DNA from: a virus
Length of the DNA stretch: 48,566 nucleotides
Strand: one strand, 5' to 3'
IMG/VR virus record: IMGVR_UViG_3300045999_007906
Coordinates: 1 to 48,566 of that record
Below the pieces are notes generated by a model. It ran no database searches, was not told the DNA's origin, and worked only from the letters and a program-made list of their open reading frames with translations. Positions 34,507 through 43,058 of this stretch are shown here, piece after piece. Within the stretch, counting starts at the first letter, position 1; each line of letters opens with the position of its first letter. Made by a program: the position numbers and the translations under genes.

Positions 34507-34793
34507 TGAATATTGTGAATGATTATGATTTGTATGATAAAGCTAGAAATATGCTTTATGAAAGCCTTGCAAAATACGATATTAAAAAGCCAATTTACAT
34601 CTATATTGACAATGAAATAGGTGATGCGATTTTTAACTCAAAGAGGAATAAAAATCAATTTGAGCTAGCAATTATTTTGAGCAAAGAAGCAGTTGATTTT
34701 GCTAAAGATAATTTAATTGAAATATTTAATAGATTTGATATGATTGTAGCGGAAGATCCGACTATAAAAGAATATTCTTATTGGGCTAAGTGA
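34506..34793 (+). CDS. Small unknown protein at the left border of the sugar cluster
   Basis: A 95-residue acidic protein, mostly helical with a short 'PIYIYIDNEIGDAI' strand-turn. The start is taken as ATG 34506, in the regA stop (TAATG), with GGAAAG upstream; the frame extends 13 codons further to 34467, but that would overlap RegA by 40 bases. No family recognised. It ends in a TGATG overlap with the first glycosyltransferase. Confidence 0.5.
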   Translation: MNIVNDYDLYDKARNMLYESLAKYDIKKPIYIYIDNEIGDAIFNSKRNKNQFELAIILSKEAVDFAKDNLIEIFNRFDMIVAEDPTIKEYSYWAK

Positions 34794-35458
34794 TGAATCG
34801 ATTATTGATAAAATTTCCAACAAGAAATAGACCAGAAAAATTTAAAACCGTATATCAAAAATATTACGATTATCTTTCTGGAAACAATGAAGTAAAATTT
34901 GTCATATCAATGGATGTTGATGATCCAACCATGAACAATGACAATATTAAAAAATGGTTAATAGACCATCCTTCAACTAAAAAATTTAATTACTCAGAAA
35001 ATAAATCAAAAATTCAAGCTGTAAATGCAGATCTAGATGGGGAAGATAGTGATGTTTTGTTATTAGCATCTGATGATATGATTCCTCAAATTAAAGGCTA
35101 TGATGATATCATATTCGATGAATATTTTAAAAATTTTCCATCCTTTGATGGAGCTATAAAGTTTAGTGATGGTTTGAGAAACGATGAATTGATGACTTTA
35201 TGTGTAATAGGATGGAAGAATTATAAAGATTTTGGTTACATATATCATCCAGAATATACTTCTTTATATGCAGATACCGAACAGACTTTAGTATTTAAGA
35301 AAAAAAATAAACTTGCCATCTCACCATTATGCATAATTAAACATGAATGGACAGGACATCCGTGGGATGCATTACATGCAAGAAATGAAAATTATGAAAT
35401 GTACGTCAAAGATAAGCTTATTTTTGATAAACATTTACCAGAAATACTATTAAAATGA
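34793..35458 (+). CDS. Putative GT-A fold glycosyltransferase
   Basis: A 221-residue protein. It opens 'RLLIKFPTRNRPEKFKTVYQKYYDYLSG', typical of GT2-like enzymes handling a nucleotide sugar, has 'FVISMDVDDPTM' (about residues 38-49), and a likely metal-binding 'LLLASDDMIP' (about 84-93) in place of DxD. A 'HPEYTSLYADTEQTLVFKK' segment follows. No membrane segment, so cytoplasmic. GTG 34790 is a possible earlier start; ATG 34793 in the TGATG overlap is preferred. Substrate unknown. Confidence 0.6.
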   Translation: MNRLLIKFPTRNRPEKFKTVYQKYYDYLSGNNEVKFVISMDVDDPTMNNDNIKKWLIDHPSTKKFNYSENKSKIQAVNADLDGEDSDVLLLASDDMIPQIKGYDDIIFDEYFKNFPSFDGAIKFSDGLRNDELMTLCVIGWKNYKDFGYIYHPEYTSLYADTEQTLVFKKKNKLAISPLCIIKHEWTGHPWDALHARNENYEMYVKDKLIFDKHLPEILLK

Positions 35459-36126
35459 AATATTTGACTTATTTAAATAGTGGATGCAAAGATATTTGCG
35501 ATAATATGTTAAAATCTGCAACTATTAATAATATATCTTTGCAAGATTTTATTATAGTTGCATTTGATCGACCTATATTTGATTATTATCAGAATAAAGG
35601 AATAGATGTTGAACTATTTTGTGACGTAGCAGAAGAGCCATATCATGAATGGACATGGGATGCTAATTCCAAATTTAGAGAACTAGTAAAAAATAAATGG
35701 ATATTGATTAAAAAATATTTTAACCAATACTCTTCTATTTGTTGGCTTGACACTGATGTTGTTTTTTTAAAAAATCCATCTGATGTTTTTAAAACTTTAT
35801 CAAAGCCAACTTTTCAAATAGATTATCCTGCTTTATGTGCATGTACGGGGTTGATGTATTTTCCTGACTGCGACTATTCACGATTTATAATAGAAAATCT
35901 TGGAAATCAAAATACTGAAGACGATCAACTTATCTGTAATAATCTATTACAATCTCATAGAGAAAAATATGATTTTTTTGATTTGAATTTATTTCCAAAT
36001 GGTGGGTATTTTTACGATAAAAAAGGAACCACAATTGAACAATCTATAATGCATCATTGCAATTATATTGTGGGATTAAATAATAAAATTAATAGATTAA
36101 AAAATAATAATATGTGGTTTATTTAA
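35455..36126 (+). CDS. Putative nucleotide-diphospho-sugar transferase (DxD type)
   Basis: A 223-residue protein with 'SSICWLDTDVVFLKNPSDVF' (about residues 91-110), where D-T-D is the metal- and sugar-nucleotide-binding motif, followed by 'CACTGLMYFP', 'NTEDDQLICNNLL' and a final 'MHHCNYIVGLNNKINRLKNNNMWF'. This is the order in the 'nucleotid_trans' family (GT77-like), known from plants, algae and protists as well as bacteria and viruses. Substrate unknown. ATGA overlap on the left, TAATG on the right. Confidence 0.65.
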   Translation: MKYLTYLNSGCKDICDNMLKSATINNISLQDFIIVAFDRPIFDYYQNKGIDVELFCDVAEEPYHEWTWDANSKFRELVKNKWILIKKYFNQYSSICWLDTDVVFLKNPSDVFKTLSKPTFQIDYPALCACTGLMYFPDCDYSRFIIENLGNQNTEDDQLICNNLLQSHREKYDFFDLNLFPNGGYFYDKKGTTIEQSIMHHCNYIVGLNNKINRLKNNNMWFI

Positions 36127-36857
36127 TGAAAAAAAGATTGATAACATATATTTGGGAATGCTCTATCGATGAGCGAGATAGAGAAATTTATGACACATTA
36201 GACAAAAATTATAATTCTAAATTATTTGATGAAATTTTTATTTTTAGTGAAAGCGATATTAGTGATAAATTAAAAATTTATAAAAATGTTAATATAATAA
36301 AAATAAATCATAGGCCCACTTTTCAGTTTATGTTTGAATATATTAATGTAATAAGTAACAATGAAGATATTAATATTTTAGCAAATAGCGATATATTTTT
36401 TGATGAAACACTTAAATTAATAGAAAATATAAACGAAGATGAATTTTATTGTGTAACTAGACACGAATTAGATGGAAATTTATTTTTTGAAAAATTTAAT
36501 CACGAAGTTTTAGGTAATTATAGTGTATCACAAGATGTTTGGATTTGGAGGGGACAGTTTAAAGCTTATGATTGTGATTTTTTTATTGGGTATCCTGGAT
36601 GTGATAATAAATTAGCTTATAGAATAGTAGTTGCTGGATACAAAATTAAAAATCCTTGTTTGAGTTTAAAATGTTATCATAATCATTCATCAAAAATAAG
36701 ACCTGGATCATCTAAAACAAATGGAGAGGGTTATAAAAATTCTCTAACTCCAAAAGTTATTATAACACCATCTACAATAACAGAAAACTCTAAATGGGCA
36801 ATATTGAGCGTTAAACCAGGTTTATGTGAAATTTTAACTACATTAGACAATTTATGA
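36126..36857 (+). CDS. Putative glycosyltransferase
   Basis: A 243-residue protein. The ATG at 36126 within TAATG is preferred over the in-frame GTG/ATG-type start at 36114. 'INILANSDIFFDETL' (about residues 81-95) resembles the donor-site acidic motif of GT-A enzymes; 'YCVTRHELDGNLFF' and 'SQDVWIWRGQF' follow, and 'IGYPGCDNKLAYRIVVAGYKIKNPCLSLKCYHNH' is the likely acceptor part. I have seen this layout among proteins of viral sugar clusters but cannot name a GT family with certainty. Confidence 0.55.
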   Translation: MKKRLITYIWECSIDERDREIYDTLDKNYNSKLFDEIFIFSESDISDKLKIYKNVNIIKINHRPTFQFMFEYINVISNNEDINILANSDIFFDETLKLIENINEDEFYCVTRHELDGNLFFEKFNHEVLGNYSVSQDVWIWRGQFKAYDCDFFIGYPGCDNKLAYRIVVAGYKIKNPCLSLKCYHNHSSKIRPGSSKTNGEGYKNSLTPKVIITPSTITENSKWAILSVKPGLCEILTTLDNL

Positions 36858-37699
36858 TTTTTACTAAAGAAGAATTTAGGCCAATACCATCATATCCGAC
36901 ATATCCGCCTTATCACACAGGCGATTACATTGAAGATTATTTTTACAATTGGTTTATAAAAAATAATATTCAGGTGAATCGTGATTATATTGCTATTAGT
37001 TGGACTACTTTATATTGTGAAAATAAAGATCAAACTATACAGCAATTTTTATCATCATTAGATCAAACTAAAAAATATTTTACAGTTTGTCAGCACGACG
37101 ATGCACCCAAACATATATTACCAAAAGATACTATGGTATTTTCTGCATCTAGATCAAGAATTACTGATCTGACCAAAGATCAAATTCCAATACCTCTTAT
37201 TTGCTCTTCTATACCAAAACAATCAAATGTAGAAAAAGATATTTTTGCATCTTTTGTTGGATCATTTACACATCCATTGAGAATAGCTCTTTATAATTTA
37301 TGTAAGTCGCAGCCAAATTATTATTTTTCAGGACAACCTTGGAACCCAAAGGTAAATGATAATAAACTCCAAGAATTTTTGCATATTACTAATAGAAGTA
37401 AATTTTGTCTATGTCCTAGAGGGTATGGTAATACTAGCTTCAGAATGTATGAAGCTATGCAGCTTGGATGTATTCCTGTCTATATAAGTGACGATTTTCA
37501 TATTCCTTGGAATGATGAAATAAATTGGAACGATATAGCAGTACTTATACCATCTGATGATATTTTGTATTTACCTGAAATATTAAAATCGATATCTGAA
37601 GAGAAACTTCAAACTATGCAAAATAATATTAAAAAATATTATAATCAGTATTTTACATTAGAGGGAATGTGTGAAAATATTATAAAGAGAATTATATGA
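36854..37699 (+). CDS. Exostosin-family glycosyltransferase (GT47-like)
   Basis: A 281-residue protein. Residues about 182-235 carry the exostosin signature: 'SKFCLCPRGYGNTSFRMYEAMQLGCIPVYISDDFHIPW'. The upstream half ('FTVCQHDDAPKHIL', 'FASFVGSFTHPLRIALYNLC') is the GT-B N-terminal domain. Eukaryotic exostosins extend heparan-type chains; bacterial and viral members act in surface polysaccharides. No signal or membrane anchor, unlike eukaryotic forms. 4-base overlaps with both neighbours. Confidence 0.8.
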   Translation: MIFTKEEFRPIPSYPTYPPYHTGDYIEDYFYNWFIKNNIQVNRDYIAISWTTLYCENKDQTIQQFLSSLDQTKKYFTVCQHDDAPKHILPKDTMVFSASRSRITDLTKDQIPIPLICSSIPKQSNVEKDIFASFVGSFTHPLRIALYNLCKSQPNYYFSGQPWNPKVNDNKLQEFLHITNRSKFCLCPRGYGNTSFRMYEAMQLGCIPVYISDDFHIPWNDEINWNDIAVLIPSDDILYLPEILKSISEEKLQTMQNNIKKYYNQYFTLEGMCENIIKRII

Positions 37700-38421
37700 A
37701 AAAACTTTTATTTGTTATTGCCAATTATAAAGATTCAAGACAACAATTTTTTGAAGAAAATTTTTCTCCAAGAAATCAGAGATATGCTGATATTCATGGG
37801 TATGAATATAAAGTAAGCAAGGGTGGGGAATTATTTCGCGGAAATCCTACTTGGTGGAAATTTACATTAGTAAATGATATGATTTTAAATGGAGAATTAA
37901 AAATCGGTGATGAAGTATTGCATATGGACGCAGATATGCGAATAGATAAGTTTGACATCGATTATCCATGCGAAAAGTCATTTTCTGTTGCGATAGATAA
38001 CGGAAATACTTTTTGTATGGGATCTTATAAATTAAAGGTCAATGAATGGACTATTCAATTAATCAAAAATATTTTAGATGAAACTTTATGGAATAAGAGA
38101 AAAAATGATCCTCATTGGCTTTCTTTTAGAGAACAAGCAGCATTTTATACTCTATGTGGAATAATTCCTCATAGTTGGATATCATTTTTATCTCTTCCAA
38201 ACTATGGATGGCATCAAAATAAATCAGAAGATACAAAATATTCCATAGAAGAACTTAATGATAATATTCAAATTTTAGGACCGGAATGGAATACTACTCT
38301 ATTGGACGAAGAATCACATTTAATAGGACCAGCATTGATGAAGTACAATATTGTAAAATCTAAAATAAATGATACAATAATTAGACACTTCGCTGGTGGT
38401 CAAGCATGGAGAATTGTATAA
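37696..38421 (+). CDS. GT34-like galactosyl/xylosyltransferase family protein
   Basis: A 241-residue protein with 'YADIHGYEYKV' near residue 30, 'PTWWKFTLVNDMI' near 51, and 'DEVLHMDADMRI' (about 73-84) with a DxD. It ends with 'IIRHFAGGQAWR', an end motif reminiscent of GT34 (galactomannan and xyloglucan type) enzymes. It lies immediately before UDP-galactopyranose mutase, so use of a galactose-type donor is possible but not shown. TAATG overlap with the mutase gene. Confidence 0.6.
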   Translation: MKKLLFVIANYKDSRQQFFEENFSPRNQRYADIHGYEYKVSKGGELFRGNPTWWKFTLVNDMILNGELKIGDEVLHMDADMRIDKFDIDYPCEKSFSVAIDNGNTFCMGSYKLKVNEWTIQLIKNILDETLWNKRKNDPHWLSFREQAAFYTLCGIIPHSWISFLSLPNYGWHQNKSEDTKYSIEELNDNIQILGPEWNTTLLDEESHLIGPALMKYNIVKSKINDTIIRHFAGGQAWRIV

Positions 38422-39533
38422 TGATTTATGATTATGTTATTGTTGGTGCTGGATTTTTCGGTTCAGTTTTTGCTAGACTCGCAACAGATGACGGAAAAAA
38501 GTGTTTAGTTATTGATAAAAGAAATCATATTGCTGGAAACTGTTATACTGAAACTATAGAGAATATAAATGTTCATGTTTATGGACCACATATTTTTCAC
38601 ACAAACGATAAAAATATTTGGAATTTTGTAAACAAATTTGCTGAATTTAATAATTTTATTTTATCTCCAAAATCAAAAAGTAAAAATAAAATGTATTCAT
38701 TACCATTTAATATGAATACATTTTATGAGATATGGCAAACAGAAACACCAGAAGAAGCTAAGAAAAAGATATCAGAACAAAAATATAATGGTATTCCGAC
38801 AAATTTAGAAGAACAAGCCCTTTCTTTAGTTGGAAAGGATGTTTATGAATTATTAATAAAAAATTATACCACAAAACAATGGGGAAAGTCCCCAAAAGAT
38901 TTACCATCATTTATAATTAGAAGATTACCATTAAGATTTACTTATGATAACAATTATTTTAATGACAGATATCAAGGAATTCCAATAGGTGGATACACAA
39001 AATTATTTGAAAATATGTTGAAAAATATTGAAATACATTTAAATGTTGATTATTTAAAAAATAAAGAGTACTATAATTCCATTGCTAAAAATATTGTTTA
39101 TACCGGTTGTATAGATGAATTTTTTAATTATGAATATGGTAAATTAGATTATCGTTCTTTAAATTTTAAAACAAAAATATTAGATGAAAAAAATTATCAA
39201 GGATGTGCTATAGTAAATTATAATGATTTAGAAATTCCTTGGACAAGAATAGTCGAACATAAGCATTTTGAGAATAGTGATTCAGAAAAAACAATAATAA
39301 CAAAAGAATATCCCCAAGAGTATAAAAAAGGATCTATTCCATATTATCCAATTAACGATGAAAAAAATAATAAAATTTATAAATCTTATAAAGAAAAAAC
39401 AAAAAACTACTCAAATATAATTTTTGGCGGTCGATTAGCTGAGTATAAATATTACGACATGCATATGGTTATTGCTTCAGCGATGACCAAATATAAAAAT
39501 CATATTAGTGGTAATATAGAAAAAGAAATATGA
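38421..39533 (+). CDS. glf: UDP-galactopyranose mutase
   Basis: A 370-residue flavoenzyme, the usual length. FAD site 'GAGFFGS' (9-15), 'RNHIAGNCY' (34-42), 'YGPHIFHT' (54-61), then 'NYTTKQWGKSPKDLP' and 'IPIGGYTKLFE', and the C-terminal 'FGGRLAEYKYYDMHMVI' with the FAD- and substrate-binding Arg. It converts UDP-galactopyranose to UDP-galactofuranose. The ATG at 38421 in the TAATG overlap is preferred over the frame's earlier start at 38406. Its presence implies that one of the transferases uses galactofuranose. Confidence 0.95.
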   Translation: MIYDYVIVGAGFFGSVFARLATDDGKKCLVIDKRNHIAGNCYTETIENINVHVYGPHIFHTNDKNIWNFVNKFAEFNNFILSPKSKSKNKMYSLPFNMNTFYEIWQTETPEEAKKKISEQKYNGIPTNLEEQALSLVGKDVYELLIKNYTTKQWGKSPKDLPSFIIRRLPLRFTYDNNYFNDRYQGIPIGGYTKLFENMLKNIEIHLNVDYLKNKEYYNSIAKNIVYTGCIDEFFNYEYGKLDYRSLNFKTKILDEKNYQGCAIVNYNDLEIPWTRIVEHKHFENSDSEKTIITKEYPQEYKKGSIPYYPINDEKNNKIYKSYKEKTKNYSNIIFGGRLAEYKYYDMHMVIASAMTKYKNHISGNIEKEI

Positions 39534-40453
39534 TAAAAAAAGAAACTTTAACAGTTGATTTTGTGGATTTTTGGCCAAATTTTATTAAAACTGATAATTA
39601 CTTTTATCATTTATTAAGTAAACAATATGAAGTAGTAATAACAGAAAATAAACCAGATTTACTATTTCATAGTGTAGATTATTTTAGACAACAAGGTCAT
39701 AAAAAATACGATAATAATCACACTAAAAAAATTTATTATACGGGTGAACCACCTCATATGCATCGTCCTAATTATAATGAAACACATTTTTCTTTTACTT
39801 TTGAAGATACATGTGATTCTAGAAATTATAGATTGCCATTATGGGCTTTATATTTAAATTGGTTTGATGTTTCTCATGATGATAATAGAGATCAGTCGTA
39901 TCTCCATCCTGTAAAATATTTTTTAAATAAAAAAGATCCAGAAAAAATATGGGATACTAAACCAAATTTTTGTTCATTCATCAACACCCAACCATTTGGT
40001 AAAAGAGTAGAATTTGTTCCAAAATTAAATAATAAAAAATTTGTCCATTGCGCGGGAAGACTTTTTAATAATGTCAATGGGATTATAATTGGTCGTGGCG
40101 ATCAACGATGGAAAATAGAATATTTACGACAATTTAAATTTAATATCAGTATGGAAAATTGTGATGATTATGGTTATGTTAGTGAAAAAATAATTCATGG
40201 AATGTTTTCAGATTGTTTACCAATTTATTGGGGATCTAATGCGGTAATATATGATTTTAATCCAAAAGCATTTATTAATTGGCATGATTATAACAATGAC
40301 AATGATGTGATTGATATAATTTTAGATATTCATGATAATAAGTATAAATACTGTGACATTATCTCACAGCCTTGGTTTAAAGATAATCAAATACCATCAC
40401 ATGTAGACCCAAATAATGTTTTAAAATTTATAAATGAAAAGATTTTACAATAA
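39530..40453 (+). CDS. GT10 fucosyltransferase-like protein
   Basis: A 307-residue protein whose residues 203-235 match the GT10 donor-binding motif: 'FKFNISMENCDDYGYVSEKI' followed by 'LPIYWGSN'. 'YYTGEPPHM' (69-77) is the equivalent of the family's acceptor-side segment. GT10 enzymes transfer fucose from GDP-fucose in alpha-1,3 or 1,4 linkage, for example to LPS. No GDP-fucose synthesis genes (gmd, fcl) are in the window, so the donor must come from host or from genes further right, or the enzyme uses another deoxy sugar. No membrane anchor. ATGA overlap with glf. Confidence 0.85.
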   Translation: MIKKETLTVDFVDFWPNFIKTDNYFYHLLSKQYEVVITENKPDLLFHSVDYFRQQGHKKYDNNHTKKIYYTGEPPHMHRPNYNETHFSFTFEDTCDSRNYRLPLWALYLNWFDVSHDDNRDQSYLHPVKYFLNKKDPEKIWDTKPNFCSFINTQPFGKRVEFVPKLNNKKFVHCAGRLFNNVNGIIIGRGDQRWKIEYLRQFKFNISMENCDDYGYVSEKIIHGMFSDCLPIYWGSNAVIYDFNPKAFINWHDYNNDNDVIDIILDIHDNKYKYCDIISQPWFKDNQIPSHVDPNNVLKFINEKILQ

Positions 40454-40566
40454 TGCCTCTTGATATAAACGAAATTCATTTAAAAAAGTATAAAACAGAT
40501 GGAAATATCAATTATGAACCATCATGTAATCATGAAGTTAAATGTTTGTTTTTGGTAATGGTATAA
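40453..40566 (+). CDS. 37-codon micro-ORF linking two sugar genes
   Basis: ATG at 40453 inside the GT10 gene's stop (TAATG); stop TAA at 40564-40566, two bases before the next ATG. Protein begins 'MPLDINEIHLKKYKTDG' and ends 'CLFLVMV'. It may be a remnant of a lost gene that keeps translation running across the gap. A TGG-TATAAT (TATAAT at 40562-40567) also touches the next start. Confidence 0.3.
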   Translation: MPLDINEIHLKKYKTDGNINYEPSCNHEVKCLFLVMV

Positions 40567-40567
40567 T

Positions 40568-41203
40568 ATGAACAATCAACTAATTATAGCGCGGTATAAT
40601 GAAGATTTACTTTGGCTGAATGAGTGGAAAGATAAATTTGATATTATTGTTTATAATAAAGGAAAAAAAGATTTACAAGAAAATTATACAATTATAGATC
40701 TTCCAAATATCGGAAGAGAAGCGCACACATATCTTTATCATATTGTAAATAATTATGATACTTTAGCTGAAAATAATATTTTTTTACAAGGAAGAATTAA
40801 AGATCTTGGACCAAATGTTTATCAAGATTTAAATCATTATATAAATGAAATAAAAGAAAAAGGATATTCTGCACCTATTGGATATGCGTTTGGTGATTAC
40901 TACAAAAATATAGATTTTCTTGCCGATCCTTTATATAAAGATCAAGTTTTATCTAAGTATTTTAGACTTTCTGATATTACTTTTAAGGATTATATAATAA
41001 AATATTTTAAAAATCTTCCACAGTATATGCCAGTTTCGATGAAAGGTTGTTTTGGTGTCAGTAAAAAAAATATACAAAGTAGACCAAAAGAATTTTATTT
41101 AAATTTGTTAAACTCTATACCCGAGTATCATACAGTCGAAGAAGCACATTTTTTAGAAAGATTATGGGCATTTATGTTTACTGAAAAGAAAAATTTACAA
41201 TGA
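40568..41203 (+). CDS. DUF3431 family protein
   Basis: A 211-residue protein with the DUF3431 pattern: 'LIIARYNEDLLWL' at the N-terminus, 'IIVYNKG' (about 26-32), 'LPNIGREAHTYLYHIVNNYDTLAENNIFLQG' (about 45-75). The family is found in fungi, bacteria and viral sugar clusters and is thought from its context to be glycosyltransferase-like; no reaction is established. The gap on the left holds a micro-ORF, breaking the regular overlaps. Confidence 0.75.
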   Translation: MNNQLIIARYNEDLLWLNEWKDKFDIIVYNKGKKDLQENYTIIDLPNIGREAHTYLYHIVNNYDTLAENNIFLQGRIKDLGPNVYQDLNHYINEIKEKGYSAPIGYAFGDYYKNIDFLADPLYKDQVLSKYFRLSDITFKDYIIKYFKNLPQYMPVSMKGCFGVSKKNIQSRPKEFYLNLLNSIPEYHTVEEAHFLERLWAFMFTEKKNLQ

Positions 41204-41215
41204 CATATTCATTAC

Positions 41216-41311
41216 ATGATAAATATGATAACATCATACATGAGCGATAAAAACTATGAAGTTCTCGAAAGATTATCTGGGAATGATTTTTTATTTAAAT
41301 TAAAAAAATGA
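41216..41311 (+). pseudogene. 31-codon fragment, possible gene remnant
   Basis: The frame ATG 41216 to TGA 41311 encodes 'MINMITSYMSDKNYEVLERL' and so on to 'FLFKLKK' and overlaps the next gene as ATGA, exactly like full genes here. An inner ATG at 41240 is an alternative start. The length suggests the C-terminal stub of a deleted sugar gene. A GATAAATA (41218-41225) in it fits the late promoter core but may be chance. Confidence 0.3.
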
Positions 41312-41991
41312 TTAATATTAAAACTTATATTTTACATTGTAAAAAATTTAAAGAACGAAAATTTTTTATAGAAAACCAAATAATTAAGCTATTTTCTAAT
41401 TATGAATTTTATGAGGATTATGATGCTGATGATCTCACACAAGATAGTATAAAAAAATATTATGATCCTTGTCCAGAAAAACAATTATTTAAATTTAAAT
41501 TATGGTTTGAACAAAATAGAGGAAATGCAACTGCAAGGCTATTAAATTCAGCAGAAATTTCTTTAACAATAAAACATTATGAAGTATTGCAAAAAATTGC
41601 AAATTCTTCTGATCCTTATGGAATTATCTTAGAAGATGATGTCATTTTTGATTCAAACTTTTTAAAATTATTTAAAAAATATTTAAACGAAACACCAAAA
41701 GATTTTGATTTTATATTTTTGGGTTCTGGTGCTAATTTAAAACCAGAAAATATATCCCCTGATAAAATCGTTTATCTAAAAAATCATCCAGCATCAAAGT
41801 GTACAGATTCATACGTTGTAACGCGAAAAGCAGCAAATGATATCATAAAAACATATTTACCATTCAATATTTGTGTTGATTATGAACTAGCGTACCAAAT
41901 GTATCTACACAATCATAAAGTGTATTGGTGGGAACCTAGTCTAATAAAACAAGGTTCAGAAGTCGGTTTATTCAAATCAAGTTTGAGATAA
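41308..41991 (+). CDS. GT25-family glycosyltransferase
   Basis: A 227-residue protein typical of the LPS glycosyltransferase family 25 (LgtB/LpsA type): 'IKTYILHCKKFKERKFFIENQI' at the start, 'NSAEISLTIKHYEVLQKI' (about 76-93), acidic metal motif 'YGIILEDDVIFD' (about 100-111), 'FIFLGSGA' and 'CTDSYVVTRKAAND' then 'VDYELAYQMYLHNHKVYWWEPSLIKQGS'. Such enzymes usually add galactose or glucose to LPS or glycoproteins. Cytoplasmic, no signal peptide. Confidence 0.85.
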   Translation: MINIKTYILHCKKFKERKFFIENQIIKLFSNYEFYEDYDADDLTQDSIKKYYDPCPEKQLFKFKLWFEQNRGNATARLLNSAEISLTIKHYEVLQKIANSSDPYGIILEDDVIFDSNFLKLFKKYLNETPKDFDFIFLGSGANLKPENISPDKIVYLKNHPASKCTDSYVVTRKAANDIIKTYLPFNICVDYELAYQMYLHNHKVYWWEPSLIKQGSEVGLFKSSLR

Positions 41992-41993
41992 TT

Positions 41994-43058
41994 ATGAAAA
42001 TTTCTTTTGTTAAATTTGCTGGTTGTGCAGCTGGCGGTACTGAAAAATATCTTCAAAGTATAGCTATACTTGTAAAAAAGGCTGGCCATGAAGTTGATTA
42101 TTATTATACTAATGCTGCGCCAATAACAAGTACTAGTTGGGTTCATCCTGATAATGATCCACTCTGCATTAAATTATTAGAAGACAATGGAATCAATCTA
42201 ATAAAAGTAAATGTTGGTTTTAGACACCATAATACATGGCATAATACTGATTTTTTTGAAAAATTTGATGAAAATGCCTATGATTATTTAATTACTGCTG
42301 GAAACGGAGGTTCCGAATATCCATACATCAATCTAAATAAAATTCCAATAATACACACCATTCATGGGCATCATGTTTTTAATAAAGCTAATATAAGCAA
42401 AAGTGTTATATTGTGTAATTGGCAAGCCAACAAATGGCTATTGAACGGAGGAGATTCTAATAAATTGGTTATTATACCTCCAATAGTTAATATACCGAAA
42501 GAATTTTCAAAATTAATAAAATCAAATTATGGTATACCAGATAGTGCTTTTATTTTTGGAATGCATCAAAGAAATGATTCAACTATTTTTTCCAATTTTT
42601 CTTTAGAATGTTTTAGAAAATTAGAACATGAAAATGCTTATATGTTTATTATGGGTGGAAGTGATAAACATAGAGACTATGTCAAAGACCATAATATAAA
42701 AAGAGTAGTATTTTTTGATTTTTCATCTAACATGAATGATATTCATAGTTTTTTGAATAGTCTTGATGTTTATGCTCATTGTAGAGCTGATGGAGAAGTA
42801 TGTTCAGCTTCAATTATTGAAGCAATGTCTCATGGTCTACCAGTTATTAGTTGTCCTGGAGTAAATAATGGGCATAAAGAGCAAATTGATGGCTGTGGAT
42901 TTTTTTGCTCAAGCATCGATGAATATACTCAATCAATGAAATTTTTAATGAATGATGAACAAGCATATTGCGAATATTCACGCAAAACTCTAGATAAATA
43001 CAATAGCGTTTATCATTATGATATAGTTAAAAATAAAATATTGGAATTATTAAAATGA
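41994..43058 (+). CDS. GT-B glycosyltransferase (GT4/GT1 type)
   Basis: A 354-residue protein. 'FVKFAGCAAGGTEKYLQSIAILVKKAGHEVDYY' is the N-terminal Rossmann start with the glycine-rich loop. 'LNKIPIIHTIHGHHVF' follows, and the C-terminal half has 'LDVYAHCRADGEVCSASIIEAMSHGLPVIS' (about residues 256-286), the E-x7-E-type nucleotide-sugar site. It retains donor configuration as a class. Acceptor unknown. Two bases separate it from the GT25 gene; ATGA overlap with the methyltransferase. Confidence 0.88.
   Translation: MKISFVKFAGCAAGGTEKYLQSIAILVKKAGHEVDYYYTNAAPITSTSWVHPDNDPLCIKLLEDNGINLIKVNVGFRHHNTWHNTDFFEKFDENAYDYLITAGNGGSEYPYINLNKIPIIHTIHGHHVFNKANISKSVILCNWQANKWLLNGGDSNKLVIIPPIVNIPKEFSKLIKSNYGIPDSAFIFGMHQRNDSTIFSNFSLECFRKLEHENAYMFIMGGSDKHRDYVKDHNIKRVVFFDFSSNMNDIHSFLNSLDVYAHCRADGEVCSASIIEAMSHGLPVISCPGVNNGHKEQIDGCGFFCSSIDEYTQSMKFLMNDEQAYCEYSRKTLDKYNSVYHYDIVKNKILELLK

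Noticed and set aside
40341-40350. GTATAAATAC, a perfect late-promoter core
   Set aside because: It lies inside the GT10 coding sequence about 100 bases before its end, with AT-rich DNA making chance matches frequent; no gene start follows at the right distance.
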